Below, one piece after another: positions 9,260 to 18,153 of a stretch of DNA of 64,000 bases. The notes beneath the pieces were generated by a model. It worked only from the letters and a program-made list of their open reading frames with translations. It made no database searches and was not told the DNA's origin. Within the stretch, counting starts at the first letter, position 1. Every line of letters begins with the position of its first letter. A program made the translations under genes and the position numbers. The DNA is from Bacillus solimangrovi (GTDB lineage Bacteria > Bacillota > Bacilli > Bacillales > Bacillaceae_N), in the NCBI RefSeq assembly GCF_001742425.1, contig NZ_MJEH01000063.1, positions 1 to 64,000 on the forward strand, in the 5' to 3' direction.

Positions 9260-9610
9260 ATGTGGTTGCCGTTTTTTGGATTGTTGATAGGTGTCCTTTT
9301 AGGACTATTAACGAATATCACAGTACCTAGTGACTATTCTAATTACTTATCTATAGCTGTGCTTGCAGCGTTAGACACATTATTTGGTGGAATCAGGGCT
9401 CAGTTACAACACACATTTGATGATAAAGTGTTTGCGACAGGTTTCTTTTCTAATATATTATTGGCTGCGGGTTTAGCTTTTCTAGGCGTACATCTTGGTG
9501 TAGACTTATACTTAGCGGCGGTATTCGCATTTGGAGTTAGACTCTTCCGAAACATCGCTGTAATTAGACGAATATTACTTGAAAAATGGACGAAATCACG
9601 AGGAAATTGA
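9260..9610 (+). CDS. sbp: Small basic membrane protein Sbp (DUF1290)
   Basis: The 116-residue protein has three or four hydrophobic segments and near-identity to B. subtilis Sbp over SNYLSIAVLAALDTL, FLGVHLGVDLYLA and FGVRLFRNIAVIRR. Function is unknown; the gene is always next to ftsA in this group. The ATG at 9260 behind AAGGAG (9244-9249) was preferred over an earlier in-frame ATG at 9239 inside ylxX. Confidence 0.9.
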   Translation: MWLPFFGLLIGVLLGLLTNITVPSDYSNYLSIAVLAALDTLFGGIRAQLQHTFDDKVFATGFFSNILLAAGLAFLGVHLGVDLYLAAVFAFGVRLFRNIAVIRRILLEKWTKSRGN

Positions 9611-9628
9611 AAAAAAACATTTTTTTTA

Positions 9629-9657
9629 AAAGGGAAACTCTCTTCCTTGTTGAATAC
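9629..9657 (+). promoter_or_regulatory. SigH-like promoter ahead of ftsA-ftsZ
   Basis: AAAGGGAAA (9629-9637) matches the SigH -35 RnAGGAwWW at all but one position. After 11 bases GTTGAAT (9649-9655) matches RnnGAAT. In B. subtilis one of the ftsAZ promoters is SigH dependent and drives asymmetric division, so both position and spacing fit. Confidence 0.5.
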
Positions 9658-9760
9658 TTTGATTATCTAAGCTTTTACTGAACAAATACTAATTAAATAA
9701 TTGAAATTGCTGAAGAAAATGAGAAAGCTGTTTGGATAAGGGTTAAGGAGGTGCCAAAGA

Positions 9761-11047
9761 ATGAACAACAGTGAAATGTATGTAAGTCTAGACATCGGTA
9801 CATCCAATGTTAAAGTAATTATTGGAGAAGTATCTAATGATTCCTTAAATATCATTGGAGTGGGTAACGTTCAATCAGAAGGATTGAAGAAAGGATCAAT
9901 CGTAGACATAGATGAAACTGTCTATTCCATTCGTGAAGCAGTTGAACAAGCAGAGAGAATGGTAGGCGTTAATATAAACCGTGTGATTGTAGGAGTAAGT
10001 GGGAACCATGTTGAACTTATGCCTTGTCACGGTGTAGTGGCAGTTTCCAGTGAAAATAAAGAGATTGGCAATGAAGATGTGGCACGAGTGATTGATGCTG
10101 CACAAGTTATCTCTGTTCCACCTGAAAGAGAAATTATTAGCGTTGTTCCACATCAATTTGTTGTGGATGGATTAGGTGAAATAAATGATCCTAGAGGAAT
10201 GATAGGTGTTAGGTTAGAACTTGAAGGTACAATTGTCACAACTGCAAAAACCGTTTTACATAACCTTTTACGTTGCGTTGAAAAAGCAGGTCTAGAAATT
10301 ACTGAAATTTCATTACAACCCCTCGCAGCTGGTCACTTTGCGTTATCAAAAGATGAAAAAAATATGGGCTCTGCTCTAATTGATATTGGTGGAGGAACAA
10401 CAACAATATCTATCTTTGAATTTGGCCATTTGCAAAGTGTACGAGTGTTGCCGTTTGGGGGCATGAATATGACAAAGGATATATCGATTGGTTTCCGCAC
10501 ATCAACGGAGGAAGCTGAGCGGATTAAAGTCAAATATGGATATGCCCATTATGACATGGCCTCTGAGGAAGAAGTGTTCAGTGTTCCAATTATCGGAAGT
10601 GATACGAAAGAAACATACAGTCAGTTGGATTTATCTGATATTATAGAGGCAAGACTTGAAGAAATGCTAGAAATTATTCAAGATACGATACGGAAGATGG
10701 GGTATCGTGATTTACCTGGAGGTTATGTTCTAACAGGTGGCGTCTCAAAGATGACTGGTGTACTAGAGTTAGCAGAAGAAGTATTGCGACATAATGTAAG
10801 AATTGCGAGTCCAGACTATATTGGAGTTCGAGAACCACAATATACGACTGGTGTTGGGTTAATTCAATACATACATCGTCAAGCAAGGTTACAAGGGATA
10901 CAAGTAAATGGAGCTGTGTCAGAGTCAGCCGTTGAGAATGCTTCAACGAAAGAGACTCAGCAGTCTAAACCAAAAAAAGTAAAGCAAAAAAACAAAGAAA
11001 ATGTTTCGAAGAAAGTGAAACAATGGATTGGATATTTCTTCGAATAA
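9761..11047 (+). CDS. ftsA: Cell-division actin homologue FtsA
   Basis: FtsA tethers the FtsZ ring to the membrane. The 428-residue protein has the actin-family phosphate 1 motif SLDIGTSNVK near residue 9, phosphate 2 IDIGGGTTTISI near residue 208 and the adenosine motif VLTGGVSKMTG. A lysine-rich linker leads to a C-terminal amphipathic helix (KKVKQWIGYFFE) that is the membrane anchor. SD is AAGGAGG. ftsZ follows after 43 bases. Confidence 0.97.
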   Translation: MNNSEMYVSLDIGTSNVKVIIGEVSNDSLNIIGVGNVQSEGLKKGSIVDIDETVYSIREAVEQAERMVGVNINRVIVGVSGNHVELMPCHGVVAVSSENKEIGNEDVARVIDAAQVISVPPEREIISVVPHQFVVDGLGEINDPRGMIGVRLELEGTIVTTAKTVLHNLLRCVEKAGLEITEISLQPLAAGHFALSKDEKNMGSALIDIGGGTTTISIFEFGHLQSVRVLPFGGMNMTKDISIGFRTSTEEAERIKVKYGYAHYDMASEEEVFSVPIIGSDTKETYSQLDLSDIIEARLEEMLEIIQDTIRKMGYRDLPGGYVLTGGVSKMTGVLELAEEVLRHNVRIASPDYIGVREPQYTTGVGLIQYIHRQARLQGIQVNGAVSESAVENASTKETQQSKPKKVKQKNKENVSKKVKQWIGYFFE

Positions 11048-11090
11048 TGACGAACTAGTTTAGCAATATGGATGATTAGGAGGATTAATT

Positions 11091-12248
11091 ATGTTGCAAT
11101 TTGATACAGAATTGGACCAGTTAGCAACCATAAAAGTAATAGGTGTTGGCGGCGGAGGTAACAATGCCGTTAATCGAATGATTGAACACGGTGTACAAGG
11201 TGTAGAATTTATAGCAGTAAATACAGATGCGCAAGCTCTTAATCTATCAAAGGCAGAAACAAAGATGCAAATTGGTGGTAAGCTAACGCGTGGACTTGGA
11301 GCAGGTGCGAATCCAGAAGTAGGTAAAAAAGCTGCTGAAGAGAGTAAAGAGCAAATCGAAGAGGCATTAAAAGGTGCAGATATGGTCTTTGTTACTGCTG
11401 GTATGGGTGGTGGAACTGGAACAGGTGCTGCTCCAGTCATTGCACAAATTTCGAAAGAGTTAGGTGCTCTAACTGTGGGTGTTGTAACGCGTCCATTCAC
11501 ATTTGAGGGAAGGAAACGTGCAACTCAAGCGGGTGGCGGTATTAACGCAATGAAAGATAATGTCGATACGCTTATCGTCATTCCTAACGATCGTTTACTC
11601 GAAATCGTTGATAAAAATACTCCGATGCTCGAAGCATTCCGAGAAGCTGATAATGTGCTTCGCCAAGGTGTACAAGGTATCTCAGATTTAATCGCAGTTC
11701 CAGGTCTTATTAATCTTGACTTTGCAGATGTAAAAACGATAATGTCTGACAAAGGCTCTGCATTGATGGGTATCGGAATTGCTACTGGAGAAAACCGAGC
11801 AGCTGAGGCAGCGAAAAAGGCTATCTCAAGTCCATTACTTGAAACATCAATTGATGGTGCACAAGGTGTATTAATGAATATTACAGGCGGATCAAACTTA
11901 TCTTTATATGAAGTACAAGAAGCAGCTGATATTGTATCATCAGCATCTGACGAAGAAGTAAATATGATTTTTGGTTCAGTTATTAACGATAATCTTAAAG
12001 ATGAAATTGTTGTTACAGTTATTGCGACAGGTTTCAATGATATTGATTTAAGTCAACCGAAACCACGTCGTCCACTTATGCAAAATAATCGCAATACGAA
12101 CACTAATACTAATACTGTGCCGAAGCCAAGACAGAGGGAAGATGTCGAAGTTGAGCAACCGAGAACACCTTCTTTCAATCATCAACCTGAAGAGGATACG
12201 TTAGAAATTCCAACGTTTTTACGCAATCGAAAACGTCGCCGTGATTAA
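11091..12248 (+). CDS. ftsZ: Cell-division tubulin homologue FtsZ
   Basis: FtsZ is the GTPase that forms the Z ring. The 385-residue protein has [12 protein letters not shown] near residue 19, the tubulin signature [10 protein letters not shown] near 106 and the T7 synergy loop [11 protein letters not shown] near 207. After an Asn/Thr-rich linker ([10 protein letters not shown]) comes the conserved C-terminal peptide [12 protein letters not shown], the docking site for FtsA and SepF, both encoded here. SD is AGGAGG. Confidence 0.98.
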   Translation: MLQFDTELDQLATIKVIGVGGGGNNAVNRMIEHGVQGVEFIAVNTDAQALNLSKAETKMQIGGKLTRGLGAGANPEVGKKAAEESKEQIEEALKGADMVFVTAGMGGGTGTGAAPVIAQISKELGALTVGVVTRPFTFEGRKRATQAGGGINAMKDNVDTLIVIPNDRLLEIVDKNTPMLEAFREADNVLRQGVQGISDLIAVPGLINLDFADVKTIMSDKGSALMGIGIATGENRAAEAAKKAISSPLLETSIDGAQGVLMNITGGSNLSLYEVQEAADIVSSASDEEVNMIFGSVINDNLKDEIVVTVIATGFNDIDLSQPKPRRPLMQNNRNTNTNTNTVPKPRQREDVEVEQPRTPSFNHQPEEDTLEIPTFLRNRKRRRD

Positions 12249-12326
12249 GCTTTTATTACTCTTATAATATTATTTATAAGTGTTCTTCTGTAGATAGATC
12301 AATACAATTAATACTAATATTATATG

Positions 12327-12367
12327 AAAAGCATAGCTTTGTTTCTTACAAAGCTATGCTTTTTTTG
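12327..12367 (+). terminator. Rho-independent terminator after ftsZ
   Basis: AAAAGCATAGCTTTGT (12327-12342) pairs perfectly with ACAAAGCTATGCTTTT (12348-12363), and the U-run continues to 12366. It separates the dcw cluster from the spoIIG operon. Confidence 0.93.
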
Positions 12368-12406
12368 TTTAAAATTCCCTTTTAGGATAGACAAAATAAT
12401 CAAAAA

Positions 12407-12473
12407 TATGTCAAAAACTATTTCGTATAGCTGTCATCAATTGACAGACTTTAAATCTATTCTTTTGTATACT
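12407..12473 (+). promoter_or_regulatory. spoIIG-type promoter: SigA hexamers with 21-bp spacer plus 0A box
   Basis: A perfect TTGACA (12441-12446) and TATACT (12468-12473) are separated by 21 bases, too long for normal SigA use. The B. subtilis spoIIG promoter is the textbook case of such a long spacer and needs Spo0A~P. An 8 of 9 match to the 0A box, TATGTCAAA, lies at 12407-12415, and a weaker TGTCATC (12432-12438) abuts the -35. The start of spoIIGA is 47 bases downstream. Confidence 0.75.
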
Positions 12474-12519
12474 AACTTACACATATAGTTCAATTAATCC
12501 TATAGAAGGGAGAAGTTGA

Positions 12520-13449
12520 GTGGTTGTCTACTTAGACATCATTTGGTTATTGAATTTTTGTATAGATCTTAGCTTAATAGCGCTAACTGCGATTGTGTTG
12601 AAGAGGCGTCTCTCGAAATGGAGACTTATAGTAAGTAGTTTAATTGCTTCATCTACCGTATTACTTTATTTTTCACCACTGTCATTCTTTGCTACACAAC
12701 CGATTGGTAAATTCTTATTTTCATTCTTAATTATATTTATTGCTTTCGGTTATCGAAAATTCCGTTTTTTTCTTCAAGGCTTACTTACTTTTTATGTTAT
12801 TACATTTATGGTTGGTGGCGGAATGATTGGAATTCATTATTTTCTTCAAGTTGAGAGTTCGATTGCAAATGGTGTATTACAAACTCAAACAGGGGGCTTT
12901 GGTAGTCCTGCTAGTTGGTTGTTTGTCTTAATCACATTTCCATTAATTTGGGTACTTTCAAAAAAACAGTTTTCTGAGGTGGAAACACGTTCATTTCAGA
13001 CAGAGCATATCGTACAAGTTGAAATTGACATTGGGCAAACTATTTTATTTATGAAAGGATTAATAGATAGTGGTAATAAACTATATGATCCGGTAACAAA
13101 AACTCCTGTAATGATTATTGATATAGTTTATGCACAATCACAAATTCCACATGAAGTGCTTAACGCTGTACATCACCCTGAGACGATTGGAATGGTAGAA
13201 TTCCCATCAAATTGGGGAAAGCGGTTGCGGTTAATTCCATTTCAAGGACTTGGCACACGTAACCAAATGCTACTAGCTGTTAAACCAGATGTTGTCACCA
13301 TAACGATGGGGGAAGAACGTATAGTCGTGCATAAGGTGTTAATTGGTTTACACGATGGGGCACTTTCTTCAGAAGGTGATTTTGAATGCATTTTGCATCT
13401 AGATATGATTAAGAATGGAAAGGCTTTTGTGTCGAATCAAGCTAAATAA
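12520..13449 (+). CDS. spoIIGA: Pro-SigE processing protease SpoIIGA
   Basis: SpoIIGA is the membrane aspartic protease that cleaves pro-SigE in the mother cell after a signal (SpoIIR) from the forespore. The 309-residue sequence has five N-terminal membrane segments and a cytoplasmic protease domain with the catalytic DSGN motif at Asp183, the same number as in B. subtilis. Start is GTG behind GAAGGGAG. It is followed after 15 bases by sigE, its substrate. Confidence 0.95.
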   Translation: MVVYLDIIWLLNFCIDLSLIALTAIVLKRRLSKWRLIVSSLIASSTVLLYFSPLSFFATQPIGKFLFSFLIIFIAFGYRKFRFFLQGLLTFYVITFMVGGGMIGIHYFLQVESSIANGVLQTQTGGFGSPASWLFVLITFPLIWVLSKKQFSEVETRSFQTEHIVQVEIDIGQTILFMKGLIDSGNKLYDPVTKTPVMIIDIVYAQSQIPHEVLNAVHHPETIGMVEFPSNWGKRLRLIPFQGLGTRNQMLLAVKPDVVTITMGEERIVVHKVLIGLHDGALSSEGDFECILHLDMIKNGKAFVSNQAK

Positions 13450-13464
13450 TAAAGGGGGATAACG

Positions 13465-14184
13465 ATGAACAATTTAAAATTGCGAATCACATTACTTTGG
13501 TACAAATTACTAATGAGACTCGGAATCAAAACAGATGAAGTATATTATATTGGTGGGAAAGAAGCATTACCACCTCCTTTAACGAAAGATGAAGAACTCC
13601 ACCTCCTCCAAAAGTTAACGAAAGGAGACCAAAGTGCACGTTCACTCCTTATTGAACGAAATTTGCGTCTTGTCGTTTACATTGCTCGCAAATTTGAGAA
13701 TACAGGCATAAACATTGAAGATTTAATAAGTATAGGGACTATTGGGTTAATAAAAGCAGTTAATACTTTCAATCCTGAGAAAAAAATTAAGCTTGCTACA
13801 TATGCATCTCGTTGTATTGAAAATGAAATTTTAATGTATTTGCGTCGCAATAATAAAATACGTTCAGAAGTATCGTTTGATGAACCACTCAATGTTGATT
13901 GGGATGGGAATGAATTATTATTATCAGATGTGCTTGGAACAGATGAAGACATTATTACAAAGGATTTAGATGATCGAGTCGATCGTAATTTGTTGCGTAA
14001 GTCATTAGAGTTTTTAAATGAACGTGAAAAACAAATTATGGAACTTCGATTCGGTTTATCAGGCGGAGAAGAAAAAACACAAAAAGATGTTGCTGATATG
14101 TTAGGGATTTCACAATCATATATATCAAGGCTTGAGAAGCGCATTATTGGGAGATTACGAAAAGAATTTAACAAAATGATCTGA
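13465..14184 (+). CDS. sigE: Mother-cell sigma factor pro-SigE
   Basis: SigE directs early mother-cell transcription. The 239-residue protein starts with an amphipathic pro-sequence of 27 residues ending in DEVY before YIGG, the cleavage site used in B. subtilis. It then has sigma-70 region 2 ([16 protein letters not shown]), the -10 recognition helix, and region 4 with helix-turn-helix ([21 protein letters not shown]). SD is AAAGGGGG. Confidence 0.98.
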   Translation: MNNLKLRITLLWYKLLMRLGIKTDEVYYIGGKEALPPPLTKDEELHLLQKLTKGDQSARSLLIERNLRLVVYIARKFENTGINIEDLISIGTIGLIKAVNTFNPEKKIKLATYASRCIENEILMYLRRNNKIRSEVSFDEPLNVDWDGNELLLSDVLGTDEDIITKDLDDRVDRNLLRKSLEFLNEREKQIMELRFGLSGGEEKTQKDVADMLGISQSYISRLEKRIIGRLRKEFNKMI

Positions 14185-14244
14185 AGAAAAACGTATTGAA
14201 GTAAATAGTTAGAATTTTTGTGTATTTCGAACGATTAATGTGTG

Positions 14245-14274
14245 TGCATATTTTTCCCTCACGAGGAGATACTT
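14245..14274 (+). promoter_or_regulatory. SigF/SigG-type promoter of sigG
   Basis: TGCATA (14245-14250) is followed after 14 bases by GGAGATACTT (14265-14274). This matches the SigF consensus WGCATA-N14/15-GGnrAnAMTn at every constrained position. The same -35 with GATACTT, spacer 17, resembles the SigG consensus. B. subtilis sigG is transcribed by SigF and then by its own product. Confidence 0.75.
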
Positions 14275-14381
14275 AACTTGTACTATTTCATTTCACTTGT
14301 CGAAACTTTTGTCAGGCAAGTCATTAAAGATAGTGGAAGCGAAGGTAACGTGAAGCTATGGAGAAACTTCAAGCTTTCAAG

Positions 14382-14406
14382 TCCTTGTTAAGCTCCGATA
14401 AGGAGG
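14382..14406 (+). promoter_or_regulatory. Hairpin that can hide the sigG ribosome-binding site
   Basis: TCCTTGTT (14382-14389) can pair, with two G-U wobbles, with GATAAGGA (14397-14404), covering most of the SD AAGGAGG (14400-14406). From memory, published work on B. subtilis sigG describes a leader hairpin and a weak start codon that limit its translation; this leader, with a TTG start, shows the same logic. Confidence 0.5.
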
Positions 14407-14413
14407 GAAAGAA

Positions 14414-15193
14414 TTGACGCGTAACAAAGTAGAAATTTGTGGTGTTGATACATCTAAGTTACCTGTTTTGAAGAATGAAGAAATGCGCAAGCTGTTTAGA
14501 GAAATGCAAAGTGGAGATGATACAGCTAGAGAAAAGCTAGTAAACGGCAATTTGCGGCTCGTTTTGAGCGTCATTCAACGCTTCAATAATCGAGGTGAAT
14601 ACGTGGATGACCTCTTTCAAGTTGGCTGTATCGGACTGATGAAATCGATTGACAATTTTGATCTTGGCCAAAATGTTCGATTTTCTACATATGCAGTGCC
14701 AATGATTATCGGTGAGATTCGCAGATATCTGCGGGATAATAATCCAATTCGTGTTTCACGTTCTTTAAGAGACATCGCTTACAAAGCCCTTCAGGCACGT
14801 GAAAAGCTTATTGCGAAAACGTCACGTGAACCGACAGCAGTAGAAATAGCCAAGGAATTAGATGTACCTCATGAAGAAGTTGTTTTTGCATTAGACGCTA
14901 TCCAAGATCCTGTTTCGTTATTTGAACCAATTTATAACGATGGAGGCGATCCAATATTCGTCATGGATCAGTTAAGTGATGAGAAAAACAAAGATATTCA
15001 ATGGATCGAAGAGCTTGCCCTTAAAGAAGGAATGCGTCGTTTAAATGACAGAGAAAAAATGATCTTAACGAAACGATTTTTTCAAGGGAAGACTCAGATG
15101 GAAGTTGCCGAAGAGATCGGAATATCACAAGCACAAGTTTCTCGCCTGGAAAAAGCAGCAATTAAACAAATGAATAAAAATATTCAGCATTAG
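14414..15193 (+). CDS. sigG: Forespore sigma factor SigG
   Basis: SigG drives late forespore transcription. The 259-residue protein is nearly collinear with B. subtilis SigG, including the N-terminal RNKVEICGVDTSKLPVLKN, region 2 (RFSTYAVPMIIGEIRRYLRD), region 3, and region 4 (KTQMEVAEEIGISQAQVSRLEK). The start is TTG at 14414 behind AGGAGGGAA. It is separated from sigE by 229 bases with its own SigF-like promoter, so it is expressed both by read-through and in the forespore. Confidence 0.97.
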   Translation: MTRNKVEICGVDTSKLPVLKNEEMRKLFREMQSGDDTAREKLVNGNLRLVLSVIQRFNNRGEYVDDLFQVGCIGLMKSIDNFDLGQNVRFSTYAVPMIIGEIRRYLRDNNPIRVSRSLRDIAYKALQAREKLIAKTSREPTAVEIAKELDVPHEEVVFALDAIQDPVSLFEPIYNDGGDPIFVMDQLSDEKNKDIQWIEELALKEGMRRLNDREKMILTKRFFQGKTQMEVAEEIGISQAQVSRLEKAAIKQMNKNIQH

Positions 15194-15208
15194 CTGAAAT
15201 TGATTGTG

Positions 15209-15240
15209 AACCTGTTTGCGACATTGCGAACAGGTTTTTA
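15209..15240 (+). terminator. Terminator after sigG
   Basis: AACCTGTTTGC (15209-15219) pairs with GCGAACAGGTT (15226-15236), with one non-canonical C-A/G-U position, followed by TTT. Confidence 0.75.
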
Positions 15241-15363
15241 ACGTTTAGATTAAAAATTAAGCGTACTAGTGAAAAAGCTAATTAAGAAGTTTGTTTACTT
15301 TTCGTTATTGTCCAAGCTTTAATATGCATAGAATGGTTGTAGACGGGGAAGGGAGAGAGTGTA

Positions 15364-15615
15364 ATGATTAGAATTTCTGAGTTTCAATCAAAAGATGTTG
15401 TAAACGTATCAAATGGGAAGAGGCTTGGTCATATCATTGATTTTGATATCGACTTGGATTCTGGAAAAATAAATACCGTTTCTGTTCCGCTTAAGGGAAA
15501 GAGTATGCGTTTTTTAGGTCGTGATGATGCGATGACCATTTCGTGGGAAAACATTGTTAAAATTGGACAAGACGTAATATTAGTGCGCGTGAACGACGTT
15601 AATATTATAGAATAG
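15364..15615 (+). CDS. ylmC: PRC-barrel sporulation protein, YlmC/YmxH family
   Basis: This 83-residue protein (RISEFQSKDVVNVSNGKRLGHI) belongs to the YlmC/YmxH PRC-barrel family found only in spore formers; its molecular function is not known. It starts at ATG 15364 with GGGAGAG upstream. It stands alone between the sigG terminator and the ylmD promoter. Confidence 0.88.
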   Translation: MIRISEFQSKDVVNVSNGKRLGHIIDFDIDLDSGKINTVSVPLKGKSMRFLGRDDAMTISWENIVKIGQDVILVRVNDVNIIE

Positions 15616-15659
15616 GAACAAGAATGTGACTTCGTTCATATCGCTATCAGTATGTAGTT

Positions 15660-15670
15660 TATGCTAAAAT
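15660..15670 (+). promoter_or_regulatory. Extended -10 promoter of the ylmD-ylmE-sepF-ylmG group
   Basis: TATGCTAAAAT contains TAAAAT (15665-15670) preceded by the TRTGN extension. No good -35 was found. It lies 66 bases before the ylmD start. Confidence 0.42.
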
Positions 15671-15735
15671 AGTAATGATTTCTACGTAAGGAATTCACTT
15701 AGTAATTAAATGGGACATATAAAGGGTGAGGGACA

Positions 15736-16563
15736 ATGAAACGAAATGAACCTTTTCGATTATCTTCATCATCATTTTTAGAGATCGCTCCATGGTCTCA
15801 CCAATATGACAATATTGTTGCTGGGATAAGTACGCGAAACGGCGGTGTAAGTAAACCGCCGTTCGACAGTTTAAATGTTGGTTTTCAAGTTAAGGATACT
15901 TTAGAAGATATAGTTTTGAATCGGCAAATCTTAGCTCAATCATTGAATAGTAACATTGATGATTGGATAACTGTTGATCAAATTCACGGTCATCACATAA
16001 TAGAAGTGAAGAAAGAAGATAAACGAAAGGATGCATTTGTCTCTACTAGTAATGTATTAGGAGAAGCAGATGGAATGTACACAACAGAAGGTGGAATCTA
16101 TCTCGCTGCAAGTTTTGCAGACTGTACACCGCTATTTTTCTTCTCACCTAAATATAATTTAGTAGGGATTACTCATGCTGGTTGGAAGGGAACGGTTGCC
16201 CAAGTTGGTCCTAAAATGATTCGAATTTGGCATGAACAGCATGGTGTTCCACTTCGTGAAATACGTGTTGCTGTAGGGCCAGCAATTGGACAGTGTTGTT
16301 ATGAGGTAGATGACCGTGTAATGGATCATGTAAGGAACTTACCATACGAAAGTAATAATAAGCCTTTCTCTGAGAAAATGAATGGTAAATCACAATTAGA
16401 CTTAAAACAACTAAACGCTCAGTTGTTATTACATGCAGGAATACGTGAAGAAAACCTTGAAGTAAGTACACATTGTACAAGTTGTCAAAAAGCATTGTTT
16501 TTCTCGCATCGACGAGATGAAGGCAATACTGGAAGAATGTTTGGTGTAATTGCAATGACATAA
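15736..16563 (+). CDS. ylmD: YfiH/LACC1 (PgeF-like) family protein YlmD
   Basis: The 275-residue protein has the multicopper-polyphenol-oxidase-like (YfiH/CNF1) fold with its conserved zinc/nucleophile residues visible in DQIHGHH, ADCTPLFFF and THAGWKGTV, and the closing CTSCQ and SHRRD motifs. Members act on purine nucleosides or on mis-made UDP-MurNAc-Ser precursors (E. coli PgeF). The peptidoglycan context here fits the second role, but that is inference. SD is AAAGGGTGAGGG. ylmE follows after 27 bases. Confidence 0.85.
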   Translation: MKRNEPFRLSSSSFLEIAPWSHQYDNIVAGISTRNGGVSKPPFDSLNVGFQVKDTLEDIVLNRQILAQSLNSNIDDWITVDQIHGHHIIEVKKEDKRKDAFVSTSNVLGEADGMYTTEGGIYLAASFADCTPLFFFSPKYNLVGITHAGWKGTVAQVGPKMIRIWHEQHGVPLREIRVAVGPAIGQCCYEVDDRVMDHVRNLPYESNNKPFSEKMNGKSQLDLKQLNAQLLLHAGIREENLEVSTHCTSCQKALFFSHRRDEGNTGRMFGVIAMT

Positions 16564-16590
16564 GAAGCGTTGTAGGAGGTTGAATGGCAC

Positions 16591-17268
16591 TTGAACGTAC
16601 AAGAAAATGTCATACAGATTAAAGAACGGATTGAGAAGGCTTGTGAGAGAGTCAATCGAAATCCAAAAGATGTAAAAATTATTGCCGTAACAAAATATGT
16701 GAGTGTAGAAACAGCTCAACTAGCGCTTGAGGCAGGGATAAAAGATTTAGGGGAAAATCGTGACCAAGGACTCATAGATAAATATGAGGTGATTGGCAAC
16801 GAGGCAACATGGCATTTTATTGGTTCACTTCAATCACGTAAAGTGAAAGATATTATTGACAAGGTTGCATACATTCATTCTCTCGATAGGAAATCACTAG
16901 CGAAAGAAATAAATAAACGAGCTACACAAAAAGTAAAGTGTTTTGTACAAGTGAATACTTCTGGAGAGCAGTCCAAGCACGGTCTTCAACCAGATGACAC
17001 AATTTCATTTATTGAATCACTAGCAGAGCTTCCTAACATAGAAGTGATCGGTTTAATGACGATGGCTCCTTTTGTAGAAGATGAGAATGTGCTCCGAGAC
17101 ACATTCAAGCACTTGAAAGAACTACAAAATATCATTATACATAAAAGGTTACCCTTTGCTCCATGTACTGAGTTATCAATGGGAATGAGTAATGACTTTG
17201 AAATTGCAGTTGAAGAGGGAGCTACGTATATTAGAATCGGTACAGCACTAGTTGGAAAAGAATATTAA
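16591..17268 (+). CDS. ylmE: PLP homeostasis protein YlmE (YggS family)
   Basis: The 225-residue alanine-racemase-like TIM barrel carries the PLP lysine in IIAVTKYV (near residue 34), GENRDQGL, WHFIGSLQ, the phosphate-binding part GLMTMAP and SMGMSNDFE-AVEEGATYIRIG. Proteins of this family bind PLP and buffer it and amino/keto acid pools rather than catalyse a known reaction. The inferred start is TTG 16591, 11 bases behind GGAGG; nearby ATGs are out of frame. Confidence 0.92.
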   Translation: MNVQENVIQIKERIEKACERVNRNPKDVKIIAVTKYVSVETAQLALEAGIKDLGENRDQGLIDKYEVIGNEATWHFIGSLQSRKVKDIIDKVAYIHSLDRKSLAKEINKRATQKVKCFVQVNTSGEQSKHGLQPDDTISFIESLAELPNIEVIGLMTMAPFVEDENVLRDTFKHLKELQNIIIHKRLPFAPCTELSMGMSNDFEIAVEEGATYIRIGTALVGKEY

Positions 17269-17286
17269 ACTAGGGAGGTGTATGAA

Positions 17287-17739
17287 ATGAGTTTTATGGG
17301 GAAAATTAAGAATTTCTTTGCATTAGAAGATGAATATGAGTATGAATATGTAGAAGAAGATAGTTTAGAACATGAACAGAAAAGGCAAACAAATACAAAA
17401 CAAAATTTAAAAGAGCATAATCAACAAAATGTGGTTAGTTTACAAAGTGTTCAACAAGCATCAAAAGTTGTATTAGTAGAACCAAGAAATTATGATGAAG
17501 TACAGGAAATTGCCGATCAACTCAATAGTAGAAGAGCTGTAGTTATTAATTTACAACGTGTAAATCAACAACAACGAGTACGTATAGTCGACTTTTTGAG
17601 CGGAACCGTTTATGCTATAGGTGGCGACATAAAAAAATTAGGTGCACATACGTTCTTGTGTACACCTGATAACATTGATATCTCTGGAACAATTTCAGAG
17701 ATGATGTCCGAACAAGAGTTTGATAATGATAGGTGGTGA
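17287..17739 (+). CDS. sepF: Z-ring associated protein SepF
   Basis: SepF bundles FtsZ filaments and tethers them to the membrane. The 150-residue protein has an N-terminal amphipathic membrane helix ([10 protein letters not shown]), an acidic Glu/Tyr-rich and Gln-rich linker, and the compact SepF core ([34 protein letters not shown]). The ATG at 17287, eight bases behind GGGAGG, was chosen over an earlier in-frame GTG within the SD. ylmG starts eight bases after its stop. Confidence 0.95.
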   Translation: MSFMGKIKNFFALEDEYEYEYVEEDSLEHEQKRQTNTKQNLKEHNQQNVVSLQSVQQASKVVLVEPRNYDEVQEIADQLNSRRAVVINLQRVNQQQRVRIVDFLSGTVYAIGGDIKKLGAHTFLCTPDNIDISGTISEMMSEQEFDNDRW

Positions 17740-17746
17740 AGTTTGA

Positions 17747-18019
17747 ATGGGTTTCTTAGGTCCGATTGTGCAGTTAATTGTGACAGCAATCGAAATCTAT
17801 TCTTATGTAATTATTGGTTATATTCTCATGTCATGGTTTCCGAATGCGCGAGAGTCTGGACTTGGTCAATTTATAGGACGGATAGTAGAGCCTTATTTGG
17901 AGCCATTTCGTCGGATAATTCCGCCGCTTGGCATGATTGATATATCGCCAATCGTAGCCATTTTTGTACTTAGTCTTGCAAAAAGTGGTGCGGTTCAATT
18001 ATATCTCATGTTTATGTAA
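17747..18019 (+). CDS. ylmG: YggT family membrane protein YlmG
   Basis: The 90-residue protein has two membrane segments and the family signature SWFPNARESG followed by EPYLEPFRRIIPPLGMIDISP. The YggT family is linked to division and nucleoid or plastid organisation, but the mechanism is unknown. Start is ATG 17747 behind AGGTGGTG. A terminator-like hairpin follows. Confidence 0.9.
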   Translation: MGFLGPIVQLIVTAIEIYSYVIIGYILMSWFPNARESGLGQFIGRIVEPYLEPFRRIIPPLGMIDISPIVAIFVLSLAKSGAVQLYLMFM

Positions 18020-18026
18020 TGTAGTG

Positions 18027-18055
18027 AAGGAGTACCTGAAGGGGTCTCCTTTTTA
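18027..18055 (+). terminator. Weak terminator between ylmG and ylmH
   Basis: AAGGAG (18027-18032) pairs with CTCCTT (18046-18051), with imperfect inner pairing, followed by TTTTA. Confidence 0.55.
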
Positions 18056-18153
18056 TATTGGTTCTGAGTGTAAATTTAATAATTACTAAGTGTTATACGT
18101 ATTTTTAATTATACTGATGAAATAAAAATATATTTTTCGGAGTGAAGGTGTGT

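Noticed and set aside
11060-12037. Long open frames on the minus strand opposite ftsZ (146 and 170 codons)
   Set aside because: They mirror the ftsZ codons, are rich in Ser/Pro/Ala in the way antisense frames are, and lack SD sites.
17743-17940. TTG-started frame overlapping ylmG in another phase
   Set aside because: ylmG at 17747 has the family sequence and SD; the other frame has no similarity to anything recognised.
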